Of a DNA stretch of 28,193 nucleotides, positions 8,539 through 16,664 are shown one piece after another. Both the position numbers and the translations under genes were made by a program. The stretch spans positions 1-28,193 of the forward strand of contig CAMLDR010000034.1 in the NCBI GenBank assembly GCA_946478775.1, given 5' to 3'. The stretch is from an uncultured Flavobacteriales bacterium (GTDB lineage: Bacteria > Bacteroidota > Bacteroidia > Flavobacteriales > Crocinitomicaceae). The notes beneath the pieces are model-generated. The model did no database searches. It saw only the letters and a program-made list of their open reading frames with translations, and was not told the origin of the DNA. Numbering within the stretch: position 1 is the stretch's first letter; each line of letters opens with the position of its first letter.

Positions 8539-9002
8539 GTAATTTTTTTCGACATCAAACGGCCGATATTCAATCTGTTAAGATCGGAGATGGAACTTCA
8601 ATCTGGCAGTTTTCAGTCATACTTCCAAATGCTCAGATAGGAGCGAATTGCAATGTTAATTGTCACACTTTTATTGAGAATGACGTCATTGTTGGTGATA
8701 ATTGTACTATCAAGAGCGGAGTTTATTTGTGGGATGGATTGCGAATTGGAAACAATGTCTTTATTGGTCCCAATGTAACATTCACGAATGATAAATATCC
8801 ACGATCTAAAAATTATCCGGATTCCTTCCAAACAACTGTTTTAGAAGACCATGTTTCAATTGGTGCAGCATCCACTATTTTAGGCGGAATTACTATCGGA
8901 AAAGGCGCCATGATCGGTGCTGGATCTTTGGTTACGAAAAACATTCCGGAAAATGAACTGTGGATTGGATCGCCGGCACGATTTATAAGAAAAGTGATAT
9001 GA
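8535..9002 (+). CDS. Hexapeptide-repeat sugar N-acetyltransferase (FdtC/QdtC/WlbB-like)
   Basis: The 155-residue product is built of imperfect hexapeptide repeats of the left-handed beta helix: IGDGTSIW, IGANCNVN, VGDNCTIK, IGNNVFIG, ISIGAAST-like turns, IGKGAMIG and the closing WIGSPAR. VTFTNDKYPRS (81-91) is the loop characteristic of sugar 3-N-acetyltransferases such as WlbB, QdtC and FdtC. It should transfer acetyl from acetyl-CoA to the 3-amino group of the nucleotide sugar made by the neighbouring aminotransferase, probably as a trimer in the cytoplasm. Both ends overlap the neighbours by 4 nt (ATGA). The function rests on family and context; the substrate is inferred. Confidence 0.88.
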   Translation: MSNFFRHQTADIQSVKIGDGTSIWQFSVILPNAQIGANCNVNCHTFIENDVIVGDNCTIKSGVYLWDGLRIGNNVFIGPNVTFTNDKYPRSKNYPDSFQTTVLEDHVSIGAASTILGGITIGKGAMIGAGSLVTKNIPENELWIGSPARFIRKVI

Positions 9003-10111
9003 TTAAGTTTTTGGATCTTCAAAAATTAAATGAGCAATACAAAGCTGCTTTAATCGAAAAGAGTACTCAATTGATTGATTCCGGGTGGTACATTCAGGGT
9101 CAGATGATCAGGCAGTTTGAACAAGAATTAGCCGGTTATATCGGAGTTAAGCATGCCATTGGTGTTGCAAACGGGTTGGATGCGTTGACTTTGATACTAA
9201 AGGCTTACATGAATTTAGGTAAATTGAATTCCGGAGATGAAATTTTGGTTCCGGCAAATACTTACATTGCTTCTGTTTTGGCAATTTCAGAGAACGGATT
9301 GGTACCGGTTTTAGTTGAGCCCAGCTCCGAAACCTTGAACTTAAATGTTTCAGTCGCTAAAACATTGGTTTCTAATAAAACAAAGGCCCTTCTGAATGTT
9401 CACCTATATGGAAGAGTCTGCTGGTCGGAGGAATTGACGGCTTTTTTAGCGGAAAACAAATTGCTTTGTATCGAAGATAATGCTCAGACAATTGGAGGGG
9501 CATTTCAAGGTGTCAAAACGGGAGCTCTTGGAGATGCTGCGGGTTTTAGTTTTTATCCCGGCAAAAATTTAGGTTGTTTGGGTGATGGTGGAGCTGTTTG
9601 TACAAATGATGATGCCTTGGCTTCTATGATCCGGACTTTGGGAAATTACGGGTCACAACAAAAATATTACAATCAGGTGAAGGGAATGAATAGCCGTTTG
9701 GATGAAATTCAAGCCGGGTATTTGTCTGTGAAACTGCCTTTTTTGAATGCCGAAAATGAGCGCAGAAGAGAAATTGCCAAACAGTATATAGCAGAAATTG
9801 TGAATCCGTTAATTCAGCTTCCTGAGCAACCGGTTCGTGATGAAGAGCATGTTTGGCACCTGTTTGTTATCCGCACTCCAAAACGTTTTGAGTTACAAGA
9901 ATTCTTGCTTGAAAAGGGCGTGCAAACATTGATTCATTATCCTGTTCCTCCTCATAAACAAGAGGCATATAAAGAATGGAATGAAATCCAATTGCCTGTA
10001 ACGGAAAAAATTCACGATGAGGTGCTCAGTTTACCTATGAGCCCAGTAATGACTCAGGAAGAAGTAGATTTAGTGATTCAACATGTGAATAGCTGGTCTC
10101 TCATTGATTAA
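8999..10111 (+). CDS. fdtB: DegT/DnrJ/EryC1/StrS sugar aminotransferase (FdtB/QdtB type)
   Basis: The ATG at 8999 overlaps the previous stop by 4 nt and gives 370 residues, the usual family length. IKFLDLQKLNEQYKAAL opens the protein as in other sugar aminotransferases. NGLDAL (58-63) binds PLP phosphate, EDNAQTIGG (159-167) contains the PLP-ring aspartate, and SFYPGKNLG (184-192) carries the Schiff-base lysine K189. With the ketoisomerase and acetyltransferase just upstream, it probably aminates dTDP-3-keto-6-deoxyhexose to the 3-amino sugar, using glutamate. Final product candidates are dTDP-Fuc3NAc and dTDP-Qui3NAc. The upstream enzymes RmlA and RmlB, which would supply the substrate, are not in the window. 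Its stop codon overlaps that of the convergent FkbM gene. Confidence 0.88.
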   Translation: MIKFLDLQKLNEQYKAALIEKSTQLIDSGWYIQGQMIRQFEQELAGYIGVKHAIGVANGLDALTLILKAYMNLGKLNSGDEILVPANTYIASVLAISENGLVPVLVEPSSETLNLNVSVAKTLVSNKTKALLNVHLYGRVCWSEELTAFLAENKLLCIEDNAQTIGGAFQGVKTGALGDAAGFSFYPGKNLGCLGDGGAVCTNDDALASMIRTLGNYGSQQKYYNQVKGMNSRLDEIQAGYLSVKLPFLNAENERRREIAKQYIAEIVNPLIQLPEQPVRDEEHVWHLFVIRTPKRFELQEFLLEKGVQTLIHYPVPPHKQEAYKEWNEIQLPVTEKIHDEVLSLPMSPVMTQEEVDLVIQHVNSWSLID

Positions 10112-10848
10112 TCCAATTGCCAATTGGAAATTTGATTGACTGCAGAATGATGCAGGAATAAAGCGTTCCCATAATGTTGGTCAACTTGAATTCCAATGTG
10201 AGAAATTTCATACAGTCCATAAAAAGTGAAGCCGAGGTTTTCAAGTGTGAGGAGTACTTTTGAAAAAGGGGTGTTGTGTTCATTTTTAGAAGATAGACCG
10301 ACTTCCAGATAAATCAGTTTTATTTGATTATTAGCAATGCTTTTCGATGCACCTTCAATCACTTCCAATTCAAAACCCTCGGTGTCTATTTTTAGCAGAT
10401 CAATTGTTTTAAATCCGTTTGTTTCAATAATTTCATCAATAGTTGTAATCGGGACAAGAACGGTTTCTTCATCCTTAGAAGCTACTTTATTGAATGAATG
10501 CTGCTGTGATAGCTGGTCTTCCAACAAAACAATTTGTAGTTCCCCAACTTTTGCTCCGACACCCTTTTGAAAGCAATGGATCATGGAATGATTACTGGTC
10601 CTTTCTTTTAACTGAGTGTAAATTGCGGGAATTGGTTCGTAGCAATAAATAGCGCTTTCAGGGAATGTTTCCTGATAGAATAAGGCCGATTGACCGATAT
10701 TTGCTCCCACATCAACAATGGTCTTGATTGGAAAATTCATTTTCTGAGTCAGATCTACACCGATATCAGTGCCAACAGGGAGGTGTTTTGATTTGTAAAA
10801 CCAATAACCTACTTTGTTTTGAATGAATAAACGAATTTTTTTCTTCAT
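10108..10848 (-). CDS. FkbM-family SAM-dependent methyltransferase
   Basis: The 246-residue product contains VDVGANIGQ (45-53), the SAM-binding motif I of FkbM methyltransferases, CYEPIPA (69-75) as the acidic motif after the second strand, and LLKIDTEGFELEVIEGA (151-167), the hallmark FkbM motif. FkbM-type enzymes O-methylate hydroxyls of sugars or natural products. Here, at the end of a polysaccharide operon, a sugar residue of the exported glycan is the likely substrate; this is inferred. Its start overlaps the stop of the upstream GT2 gene by 4 nt. Its stop codon shares TTAA with the convergent aminotransferase gene. Confidence 0.9.
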   Translation of the reverse strand: MKKKIRLFIQNKVGYWFYKSKHLPVGTDIGVDLTQKMNFPIKTIVDVGANIGQSALFYQETFPESAIYCYEPIPAIYTQLKERTSNHSMIHCFQKGVGAKVGELQIVLLEDQLSQQHSFNKVASKDEETVLVPITTIDEIIETNGFKTIDLLKIDTEGFELEVIEGASKSIANNQIKLIYLEVGLSSKNEHNTPFSKVLLTLENLGFTFYGLYEISHIGIQVDQHYGNALFLHHSAVNQISNWQLD

Positions 10849-11768
10849 GAAATATTTTTTTTGGAGTAACCCTCATAAATCGCGATTCCGATTAGACGGT
10901 TAATGATAAATCGATAAATGGGGTCAGTTGCTTTCGAGTTGGGTATCATGCGGCTAAAAAATGTAAAAACAGGTTTAACCAGAAACAAACACTGCAGGTA
11001 CATTTTTTTGAGAAGACCAAAGGAAATCGTTAGCTCTGAATACCCTAATTCAACTCCCTTTATCCGGGTAAATCCTCCTCGTTTCTTTCTTTCCAGAAAT
11101 GGTTTCAGTTGGATTCTGTCTTTTTCATTGTGATAGATAAGACATTGTGTATTGATGATGAATTGACATCCGCTTTTTTCCAATCGTTTTCCAAAATCAT
11201 AATCTTCAAAGCCCGCAAATGGAAAGGATTCATTATAACCTCCTGCCGAAAGAACCAAATCTTTGCGGATCAATAAAAACTGGGAGGTAATCCCATTGGC
11301 CCGAACAATTCCATTCTCCTTCCATTTCAAATCTGTACACCATCCTTTCAATGAAGTGAATTGAATGTGATGAAGGTATCTTCCGAATGAAGTTTTCAGA
11401 GCTTTGTTCAATTCTTCGGGTGGATAAATCCAATCTGAATTAATTGCTGAAAGTGGATTGCTTAAAATCAGTTGATAACACGAAGCTATCGCATCCGGAT
11501 TAATCAGCATGTCATCGTCAATGAAAAGAAGGTATTCTCCCTGAGCATGAAACGCACCCAAATTGCGGGCAGAAGCAACTCCACTTTTGGGATTGTCAAA
11601 AACCCGGATTCGGTTATCTGAAATTTTTAATTTGAGTGAATTTGTTTTCGAATCATTGATAACAATGATCTCATCCAGGGAACTGATGCTCTCCAATACG
11701 GATTGAATACATTCATCAAATAGATCGCCGCGATCAAAAGTTGGAATAATTACTGAAATGCGTGTCAT
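10845..11768 (-). CDS. GT2-family glycosyltransferase
   Basis: The ATG at 11768 overlaps the previous stop (ATGA) and places RISVIIPTFDRGDLF at the N-terminus, as normal for GT2 enzymes; a longer frame from 11813 would add 15 residues read inside the GT61 gene. The product has 307 residues. IIVINDSK replaces the commoner VDDGS, and LLFIDDDMLI is the metal-binding DxD region. GGYNESFPFAGFEDYDFGKRL contains the ED acceptor-side motif typical of rhamnosyl- and related GT2 transferases. A hydrophobic segment appears near the C-terminus but no clear membrane helix. It is the penultimate gene of the Wzm/Wzt operon and probably adds one sugar of the repeat or cap. Confidence 0.9.
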   Translation of the reverse strand: MTRISVIIPTFDRGDLFDECIQSVLESISSLDEIIVINDSKTNSLKLKISDNRIRVFDNPKSGVASARNLGAFHAQGEYLLFIDDDMLINPDAIASCYQLILSNPLSAINSDWIYPPEELNKALKTSFGRYLHHIQFTSLKGWCTDLKWKENGIVRANGITSQFLLIRKDLVLSAGGYNESFPFAGFEDYDFGKRLEKSGCQFIINTQCLIYHNEKDRIQLKPFLERKKRGGFTRIKGVELGYSELTISFGLLKKMYLQCLFLVKPVFTFFSRMIPNSKATDPIYRFIINRLIGIAIYEGYSKKNIS

Positions 11769-12745
11769 TTGCTGATTTCTTTCACTGAATCCAAAGGTAA
11801 ATACAAATCGCAATATCCGGGTAGTTCATGAACTGTGTTGGCTTCACATTTGATTAATCGGTACTGAAGTTGGAGTGGAATAGCCAATTTATAAAAACAG
11901 TGCTGATTGAAATCTTTGTGACAAAAGTCAAAAATCCTTGTTTCCGGATTACAAAATAGAATATTGGTTAACCCGGCTCCATGAACAAAAGAAATATGCC
12001 TGGCAAAATAGAGGGCATTGATCTGCTCTTCCAAAGAAAGTTCTTCCAGGTTGAGCATTGGAATCCCAGCTTCAGTTAATACCTGTTCAACTTCTTTGTG
12101 ATTGAGTATTTTTCGATAAGTTGCTTTTGAACGGTCAATGAAGAGATTGGAAGGAAATCCGGATAATTCCAGAAAACCTCGATTCCTGGCATGCTCCATG
12201 ATCCATTCCCTGAAAAGAGGAGTTATCAGATGATGGTGATTCAGGTCCCTGTTGGGAAAATTGCAAGAAATCACTTTCGGGCTAAGGACAACCTCATTTT
12301 CTTCGATATAACGGATATTGGTTAGTCCAATTAATTCAAACCATTCTCTATGGAATTTAGTGGTTTTAGATGGAAAGATGATCGTTGCAGTTGGCAGGTA
12401 ATTTCTCAGTAGAAAGACCTTCACAAGGACTTCTAAGGTGAAGTGATAGTAATTATCATACCATCCATGAGCAATACTGATTGCGGGAGAGTCGATCCGT
12501 ACGATTTTTTTCTTCAGATAATTACTCAGGCAATTTTTCCAGGTGATTGTTCCCCGATGCCTTGGAGAAATGAAATGGTCATAGACCCGCCCTTTCTGAA
12601 AAACGTAGCCATAATAATTGACACGTGCTTTTTTCAAAATGTGAATTTCGATTGCTTCTCTGATTGGAGAATCGTTATCGATGGCTCCTTTTAGATCAAC
12701 CGGTTCAGCAGGAGGAAATAAGTGAATTATTTCGACTTGAGCCAT
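11765..12745 (-). CDS. GT61-family (DUF563) glycosyltransferase
   Basis: The 326-residue product matches the DUF563/GT61 pattern. AHGWYDNYYHFTLEVLVKV corresponds to the conserved 'N-x-x-H' core, NLFIDRSKATYRKILN contains the conserved arginine-rich strand, and FVHGAGLTNILFCNP is the nucleotide-binding HGAG(L/A)TN motif. GT61 enzymes transfer xylose, GlcNAc or related sugars in plants; bacterial members lie in capsule and O-antigen loci. The start overlaps the end of the GT8-like gene by 19 nt and the stop overlaps the GT2 start by 4 nt, so the order is fixed in one operon. Donor sugar is unknown. Confidence 0.87.
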   Translation of the reverse strand: MAQVEIIHLFPPAEPVDLKGAIDNDSPIREAIEIHILKKARVNYYGYVFQKGRVYDHFISPRHRGTITWKNCLSNYLKKKIVRIDSPAISIAHGWYDNYYHFTLEVLVKVFLLRNYLPTATIIFPSKTTKFHREWFELIGLTNIRYIEENEVVLSPKVISCNFPNRDLNHHHLITPLFREWIMEHARNRGFLELSGFPSNLFIDRSKATYRKILNHKEVEQVLTEAGIPMLNLEELSLEEQINALYFARHISFVHGAGLTNILFCNPETRIFDFCHKDFNQHCFYKLAIPLQLQYRLIKCEANTVHELPGYCDLYLPLDSVKEISK

Positions 12746-13686
12746 GCGTTCAGTTTGAATTTATAGATTTCCCATCGGGATGCTCTGTGGATATTCGGAC
12801 GCAATTTGTAGTAGCATGGAATACCTTTCAATTGCTCGTATCCGTTTTCTAGATTCTCAGCAATATAATCGTTTAGCAGTTCAGTTAGTTCATCGGATTG
12901 GGCGCGTTTGAATTGAATGTTGTTTTGACTATTTTGATTGGCACTCGTCATTTTTACACCACTAAAATGGAAAAAAATCAAAGGGTAACTTCCATTTACC
13001 AAATAATCACCGTTGATTTTTGAAAGTGTCCGTTCGTGCAGATTCCATTCCGCAACATTCAATCCGAAATTTCTTGAAATAACCGTTTTATCCGAAAAAA
13101 CAGGAAGTAAATTTATGACTTTTTGGTCGTAGAATTCCCCATTTAAAATATTGTTGTGACCGTATTGAAGCAAATGGTTTTTCCACCAGGAAATGAATTG
13201 ACGTGAGGACTCGGTTATTTGAACTCCGATAAACCCGAGATTGAAAACTCCTGTATTGATGTTCCCAAGTGTCAGGTAATCCAATTCCGGATTTTGGATC
13301 GGTTGAATTATATGAGGAGTCAAAATGAACTCCTGATCAGCCAATTCATTCCAAACAGAATCCAAATGCTGATAAACAATAATATCCGGATCGAAATAAA
13401 TTAAAGAAGTGAATCCCATTTTCCGATCTAAAAACTCCAGGACGAATGGTTTCAGAGCGGTATTGAATTCAATGATATTATAATTGCTGATCAGCGTGTT
13501 GAATTCATTTTCAGGAATTTGAAGACCTGCAATTTCGATGATAGACTCGTCGCTTATAACACCATTCAACTGATCTGCCAAAAAAATAAAAAACGGTAGT
13601 TCCGGATTTGTTTTTTGAATACTCTTTTTGAGAGTCAGAGCTAATGACAAATAGTTTAAGGAACAAATGGTAAAAGCGGCCTTCAT
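12727..13686 (-). CDS. GT8-like nucleotide-diphospho-sugar transferase
   Basis: The 319-residue product begins AAFTICSLNYLSLALTLKKS, the first strand and helix of GT-A enzymes that act like RfaJ/glycogenin (GT8). LIYFDPDIIVY (95-105) carries the D-x-D metal motif (D99, D101). FNTALKPFVLEF, GNINTGVFNLGF and the later YDQKVINLLP and LNVAEWNLHER segments follow the pattern of bacterial transferases with this fold. It lacks membrane helices. I take it as a retaining GT-A glycosyltransferase of the O-chain; formal family assignment needs a profile search. It starts 3 bp after the methyltransferase stop in the same operon. Confidence 0.82.
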   Translation of the reverse strand: MKAAFTICSLNYLSLALTLKKSIQKTNPELPFFIFLADQLNGVISDESIIEIAGLQIPENEFNTLISNYNIIEFNTALKPFVLEFLDRKMGFTSLIYFDPDIIVYQHLDSVWNELADQEFILTPHIIQPIQNPELDYLTLGNINTGVFNLGFIGVQITESSRQFISWWKNHLLQYGHNNILNGEFYDQKVINLLPVFSDKTVISRNFGLNVAEWNLHERTLSKINGDYLVNGSYPLIFFHFSGVKMTSANQNSQNNIQFKRAQSDELTELLNDYIAENLENGYEQLKGIPCYYKLRPNIHRASRWEIYKFKLNAWLKSK

Positions 13687-13689
13687 CGA

Positions 13690-14457
13690 TTATTCTTTAG
13701 TGCAAACAAGCAATTGAAATCCTGAGTTAATCTTCTTTAAGTTCATATCATTCTTAAAAGGTTTTAGCTCAGCATCAAAATAATGAAATTTTTTCGGGTT
13801 CAATTTGAAGCGAATCTTTTTGATTAAAGTGTCCGCGATATCAGATTTCATGAAAATATTTTGAGTGTAAACTTCATCAATTTTAAAGTAGTTCTTTATC
13901 AGCGAATGAAAATCATCAAGAGACCATTCGATGACGTGAAATGGATTGATATTGTTTGTTGAAGTGACGCAGGTAACAGGGGTTGAAACAATTAATTTCC
14001 CGCCTGGTTTCAGAGAAGCAAGAATTCGTTTCAAAAATTCTTCATATCCTGGTAAATGCTCGATTGTTTCAAAACTTACAACAACATCATAGTAGCCTTT
14101 GTTTTCATAGGTTTCGGCATTATCGACAAAACGGGTGATTTTTTCATGTGGGTAACGATGATTTGCGTAGCGCACGGACTCCTCACTCAGATCCACCGAA
14201 TGAATTTCAGACGGATTTCCGTTCTTTGCGAGGTAATAGGTTCCATAACCACTTCCGCCGGCAATGTCAAGAACACGTTTTCCTGAAACAAAATTTTTGG
14301 CAAATTCATATCTTTTCAAATGTAATTCGTCGCCGTATTTATTCATGAACCCATGAACCCATCTTTCATGTTTTCCAAACAGCAGATGATCTGCAAGTGA
14401 ATCCAATTCGAACTTGAGACAAAAATTCTCTTCAATTATTTCGTGAATATTATCCAT
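13690..14457 (-). CDS. Class I SAM-dependent methyltransferase
   Basis: The 255-residue product has KRVLDIAGGSGYGTYYLA (60-77), a clear SAM-binding motif I, an acidic strand end at HSVDLSEES (86-94), and VVSFETIEHLPG (126-137), the motif IV region of Methyltransf_11/23 domains. LKPGGKLIVSTP closes the core fold. Sugar O-methylation or chain-end methylation are the likely roles in this setting. It begins 7 bp after the stop of the Wzt-like ATPase gene. In ABC-exported O-antigens the chain terminator is often encoded next to wzm/wzt, so a capping role is worth testing, but the sequence does not prove it. Confidence 0.88.
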   Translation of the reverse strand: MDNIHEIIEENFCLKFELDSLADHLLFGKHERWVHGFMNKYGDELHLKRYEFAKNFVSGKRVLDIAGGSGYGTYYLAKNGNPSEIHSVDLSEESVRYANHRYPHEKITRFVDNAETYENKGYYDVVVSFETIEHLPGYEEFLKRILASLKPGGKLIVSTPVTCVTSTNNINPFHVIEWSLDDFHSLIKNYFKIDEVYTQNIFMKSDIADTLIKKIRFKLNPKKFHYFDAELKPFKNDMNLKKINSGFQLLVCTKE

Positions 14458-14464
14458 TGTAATA

Positions 14465-15679
14465 TTACTTTATCTTTTTTAGTTCACTGATTGTTACAGG
14501 TCTTACAACCCCTGGGATGACTCCGCTGAAATCAGTTGATCGTTTGAATTTATCTTCAAAAAAATCGACACTGATCAAATCGCGGATATCCAAATGGACT
14601 TCTACCGTTTTTAAAGTAGAGATCGAAACCCCAATATTGTACTGAATGTTGTTCATCGTATTCTCGGGAATCCATATAATGACTTCATAGGTTCCTTTCT
14701 CTGTCGTTTTTGCGCCTGAAATCCCTAAAAAACAACACACGTTATTGGTATTGTAAAAATGGACGTTGGGTGATGGTGAAAAGTTGTCTTCAAACAACTC
14801 GTATTCAATCCGTACCCCAATCCGTTGATTAATTGTCGGTTGGTGAATTTGTTCACCGTGTGCATTGACCAGTGAGACGCTGTTCAAACGAACCTTTTCA
14901 TTACCAGGTCGTTGATCCATTTCCCATTTTTGATCGGAGCCACCATAGTTTTTTGAATAACTATGAAGTACTTCGGAGATTTCTCCCAAATGAGCAATCT
15001 GACCGTTTTTAAGGTACACCCCTTTATTGCACAAATTCGCAACGGAATCGAGATCATGACTAACAAATAGAATGGAACGGCCACTTTTGGCTACTTCATT
15101 CATTTTTCCGAGGCATTTTTTTTGAAATTCAGCATCACCCACAGCAAGTACTTCATCGATAATCAGAATTTCATTTTCCAGGAAAGCAGCAACGGCAAAT
15201 GCCAAACGTAATTGCATTCCGGAGCTATAATGTTTCAAGGGAGTATCAATAAACTGTTCCACTCCTGAAAAATCTACGATTGCATCAAAATTCCGTAAAA
15301 TTTCGGCTCTTTTCATTCCAAGAATAGAACCGTTCATGAAGATGTTTTCTCTTCCGGTAAGTTCCGCATGAAACCCGGTTCCAACCTCCAATAAGGAAGC
15401 AATTCTTCCACGGGCAGTTATTTTTCCTGCCGTTGGCGGAGTGATTTGGGAAAGGATCTTTAAAAGTGTCGATTTTCCGGCGCCATTTTTCCCAATGATC
15501 CCAATGCTTTCACCGGATTCCACTTGAAAGGAGATGTCTTTTAAAGCCCAGAACTCCTGTTTTTCATTTCGCTTAAAAAAACCGGATAATGAATCCCGCA
15601 AACTCAGATAGGGTTGTTGACCGGATTTTTGAATCTGGTATTTTTTGCTAATTGCTTCAATTTCTAAGATCGGTTTCAC
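14465..15679 (-). CDS. wzt: ABC transporter ATPase for polysaccharide export (Wzt-like, with C-terminal domain)
   Basis: The 404-residue product has a complete ABC ATPase domain: Walker A GKNGAGKS (63-70), signature YSSGMQ (151-156), Walker B ILIIDE (171-176) and the switch histidine in VSHDL (206-210). The segment REN-IFMNGSILGM is typical of O-antigen/teichoic acid exporters. A C-terminal extension of about 165 residues (roughly 240-404) of mixed beta character corresponds to the Wzt carbohydrate-binding domain, which in characterised systems recognises the non-reducing-end modification of the glycan before export. It works with the permease encoded 17 bp upstream at the inner membrane. The gene name follows family and context. 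Confidence 0.92.
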   Translation of the reverse strand: MKPILEIEAISKKYQIQKSGQQPYLSLRDSLSGFFKRNEKQEFWALKDISFQVESGESIGIIGKNGAGKSTLLKILSQITPPTAGKITARGRIASLLEVGTGFHAELTGRENIFMNGSILGMKRAEILRNFDAIVDFSGVEQFIDTPLKHYSSGMQLRLAFAVAAFLENEILIIDEVLAVGDAEFQKKCLGKMNEVAKSGRSILFVSHDLDSVANLCNKGVYLKNGQIAHLGEISEVLHSYSKNYGGSDQKWEMDQRPGNEKVRLNSVSLVNAHGEQIHQPTINQRIGVRIEYELFEDNFSPSPNVHFYNTNNVCCFLGISGAKTTEKGTYEVIIWIPENTMNNIQYNIGVSISTLKTVEVHLDIRDLISVDFFEDKFKRSTDFSGVIPGVVRPVTISELKKIK

Positions 15680-15696
15680 TGGAGATTTTCTAAAAG

Positions 15697-16533
15697 TTAT
15701 GCTAAATCAGCAAAATAAGCCTCTGTTTTTCGGAAAGTGTACAAGCCGATCAGGAAAAAAACAAGGGTAGAAATGGTACTATAGGCAATGGTTGTGAGAT
15801 TTATTTCATAATTCAGGAAAACTCCGCGAATCAACTCCAGTGCACCAGCCACGGGATTGAATTGTAAGATCGTTGTCGCTATTGGGTTGTTGGTAATGGA
15901 AATAGGGAACATAATCGGTGACACGAATAACATTCCTTGAATGAAAAAAGGAAGAATGTAGCGGACGTCCCGGTATTTGATATTCAAAGCCGCTAAAAAC
16001 ATTCCAATTCCCAAGGTGGAAAAGGAAATCATGATCAACGCCAAAGGAAGATACAATAGGTGCAACCAATTAATTGGTACCTGAAAATAAATCAATGCGA
16101 TGAAAAACAAGCCCAAACTGATCAGGAAATCGACACTTGAGCTAAGAATGGCCGAAAAAGGGATGATTAAACGGGGAAAATAGACTTTCTTGATAATGTT
16201 CGAGTTATTGACCATCGAGTTTGCCGCATTGGAAAGCCCTGTGCTGAAAAACCCCCAAATCACTAATCCGCTTAATGCAAAAAGGGGATAAGGAACCGTT
16301 AATTTGGAAACAGATGAAATGGCGTTCCCCAAGAAAAAGGTAAATACAAGTGTCATAAGTACCGGTTGAAGCACAACCCAAAGAAAACCCAAAACAGTCT
16401 GTTTGTATTTGACTTTAATTTCCCGCCATGTAAAAAAATAGAGCAGCTCCCAATAACTCAAAATTTCTTTGAAACCAAAGCTGAATTTACTTTTGGATTT
16501 TATTTCGAGAAGATACTTGTTTTCAGGATGCAT
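15697..16533 (-). CDS. wzm: ABC-2 polysaccharide export permease (Wzm-like)
   Basis: From the ATG at 16533 the product has 278 residues with about six hydrophobic segments. The FTWREIKVKYKQTVLGFLW stretch before the first helix is the amphipathic interface motif of O-antigen, capsule and teichoic acid exporters (Wzm, KpsM, TagG). It forms the membrane channel that moves undecaprenyl-linked polysaccharide to the periplasm with the downstream ATPase. A GTG at 16572 in frame would add 13 residues. I prefer the ATG because a perfect TAnnTTTG box ends 5 nt before it and normal Wzm N-termini are short. It is the first gene of a seven-gene minus-strand operon running to 10108. Confidence 0.92.
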   Translation of the reverse strand: MHPENKYLLEIKSKSKFSFGFKEILSYWELLYFFTWREIKVKYKQTVLGFLWVVLQPVLMTLVFTFFLGNAISSVSKLTVPYPLFALSGLVIWGFFSTGLSNAANSMVNNSNIIKKVYFPRLIIPFSAILSSSVDFLISLGLFFIALIYFQVPINWLHLLYLPLALIMISFSTLGIGMFLAALNIKYRDVRYILPFFIQGMLFVSPIMFPISITNNPIATTILQFNPVAGALELIRGVFLNYEINLTTIAYSTISTLVFFLIGLYTFRKTEAYFADLA

Positions 16534-16538
16534 TTGTT

Positions 16539-16546
16539 CAAATATA
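16539..16546 (-). promoter_or_regulatory. -7 promoter box TATATTTG before wzm
   Basis: TATATTTG on the minus strand fits TAnnTTTG exactly and ends 5 nt before the chosen ATG at 16533. It would give a leaderless or nearly leaderless transcript for the export/glycosyltransferase operon. No convincing -33 element lies about 20 bp upstream. If the GTG at 16572 were the true start, this box would be inside the gene. Confidence 0.4.
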
Positions 16547-16664
16547 TCGCCAAAATAAAGAAAATTCCCCACATGGAAGTTGGGAATGATAATTTGGAAT
16601 TACAATTCAATTGCACCGGATAATTTTGAAGGTTGGATTTGCTGATTTTTGGAATAGGTCCTTT

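Noticed and set aside
16534..16572. GTG start for the Wzm-like permease
   Set aside because: The ATG at 16533 gives a normal length and follows a perfect -7 box; the GTG would place that box inside the coding sequence. Not excluded.
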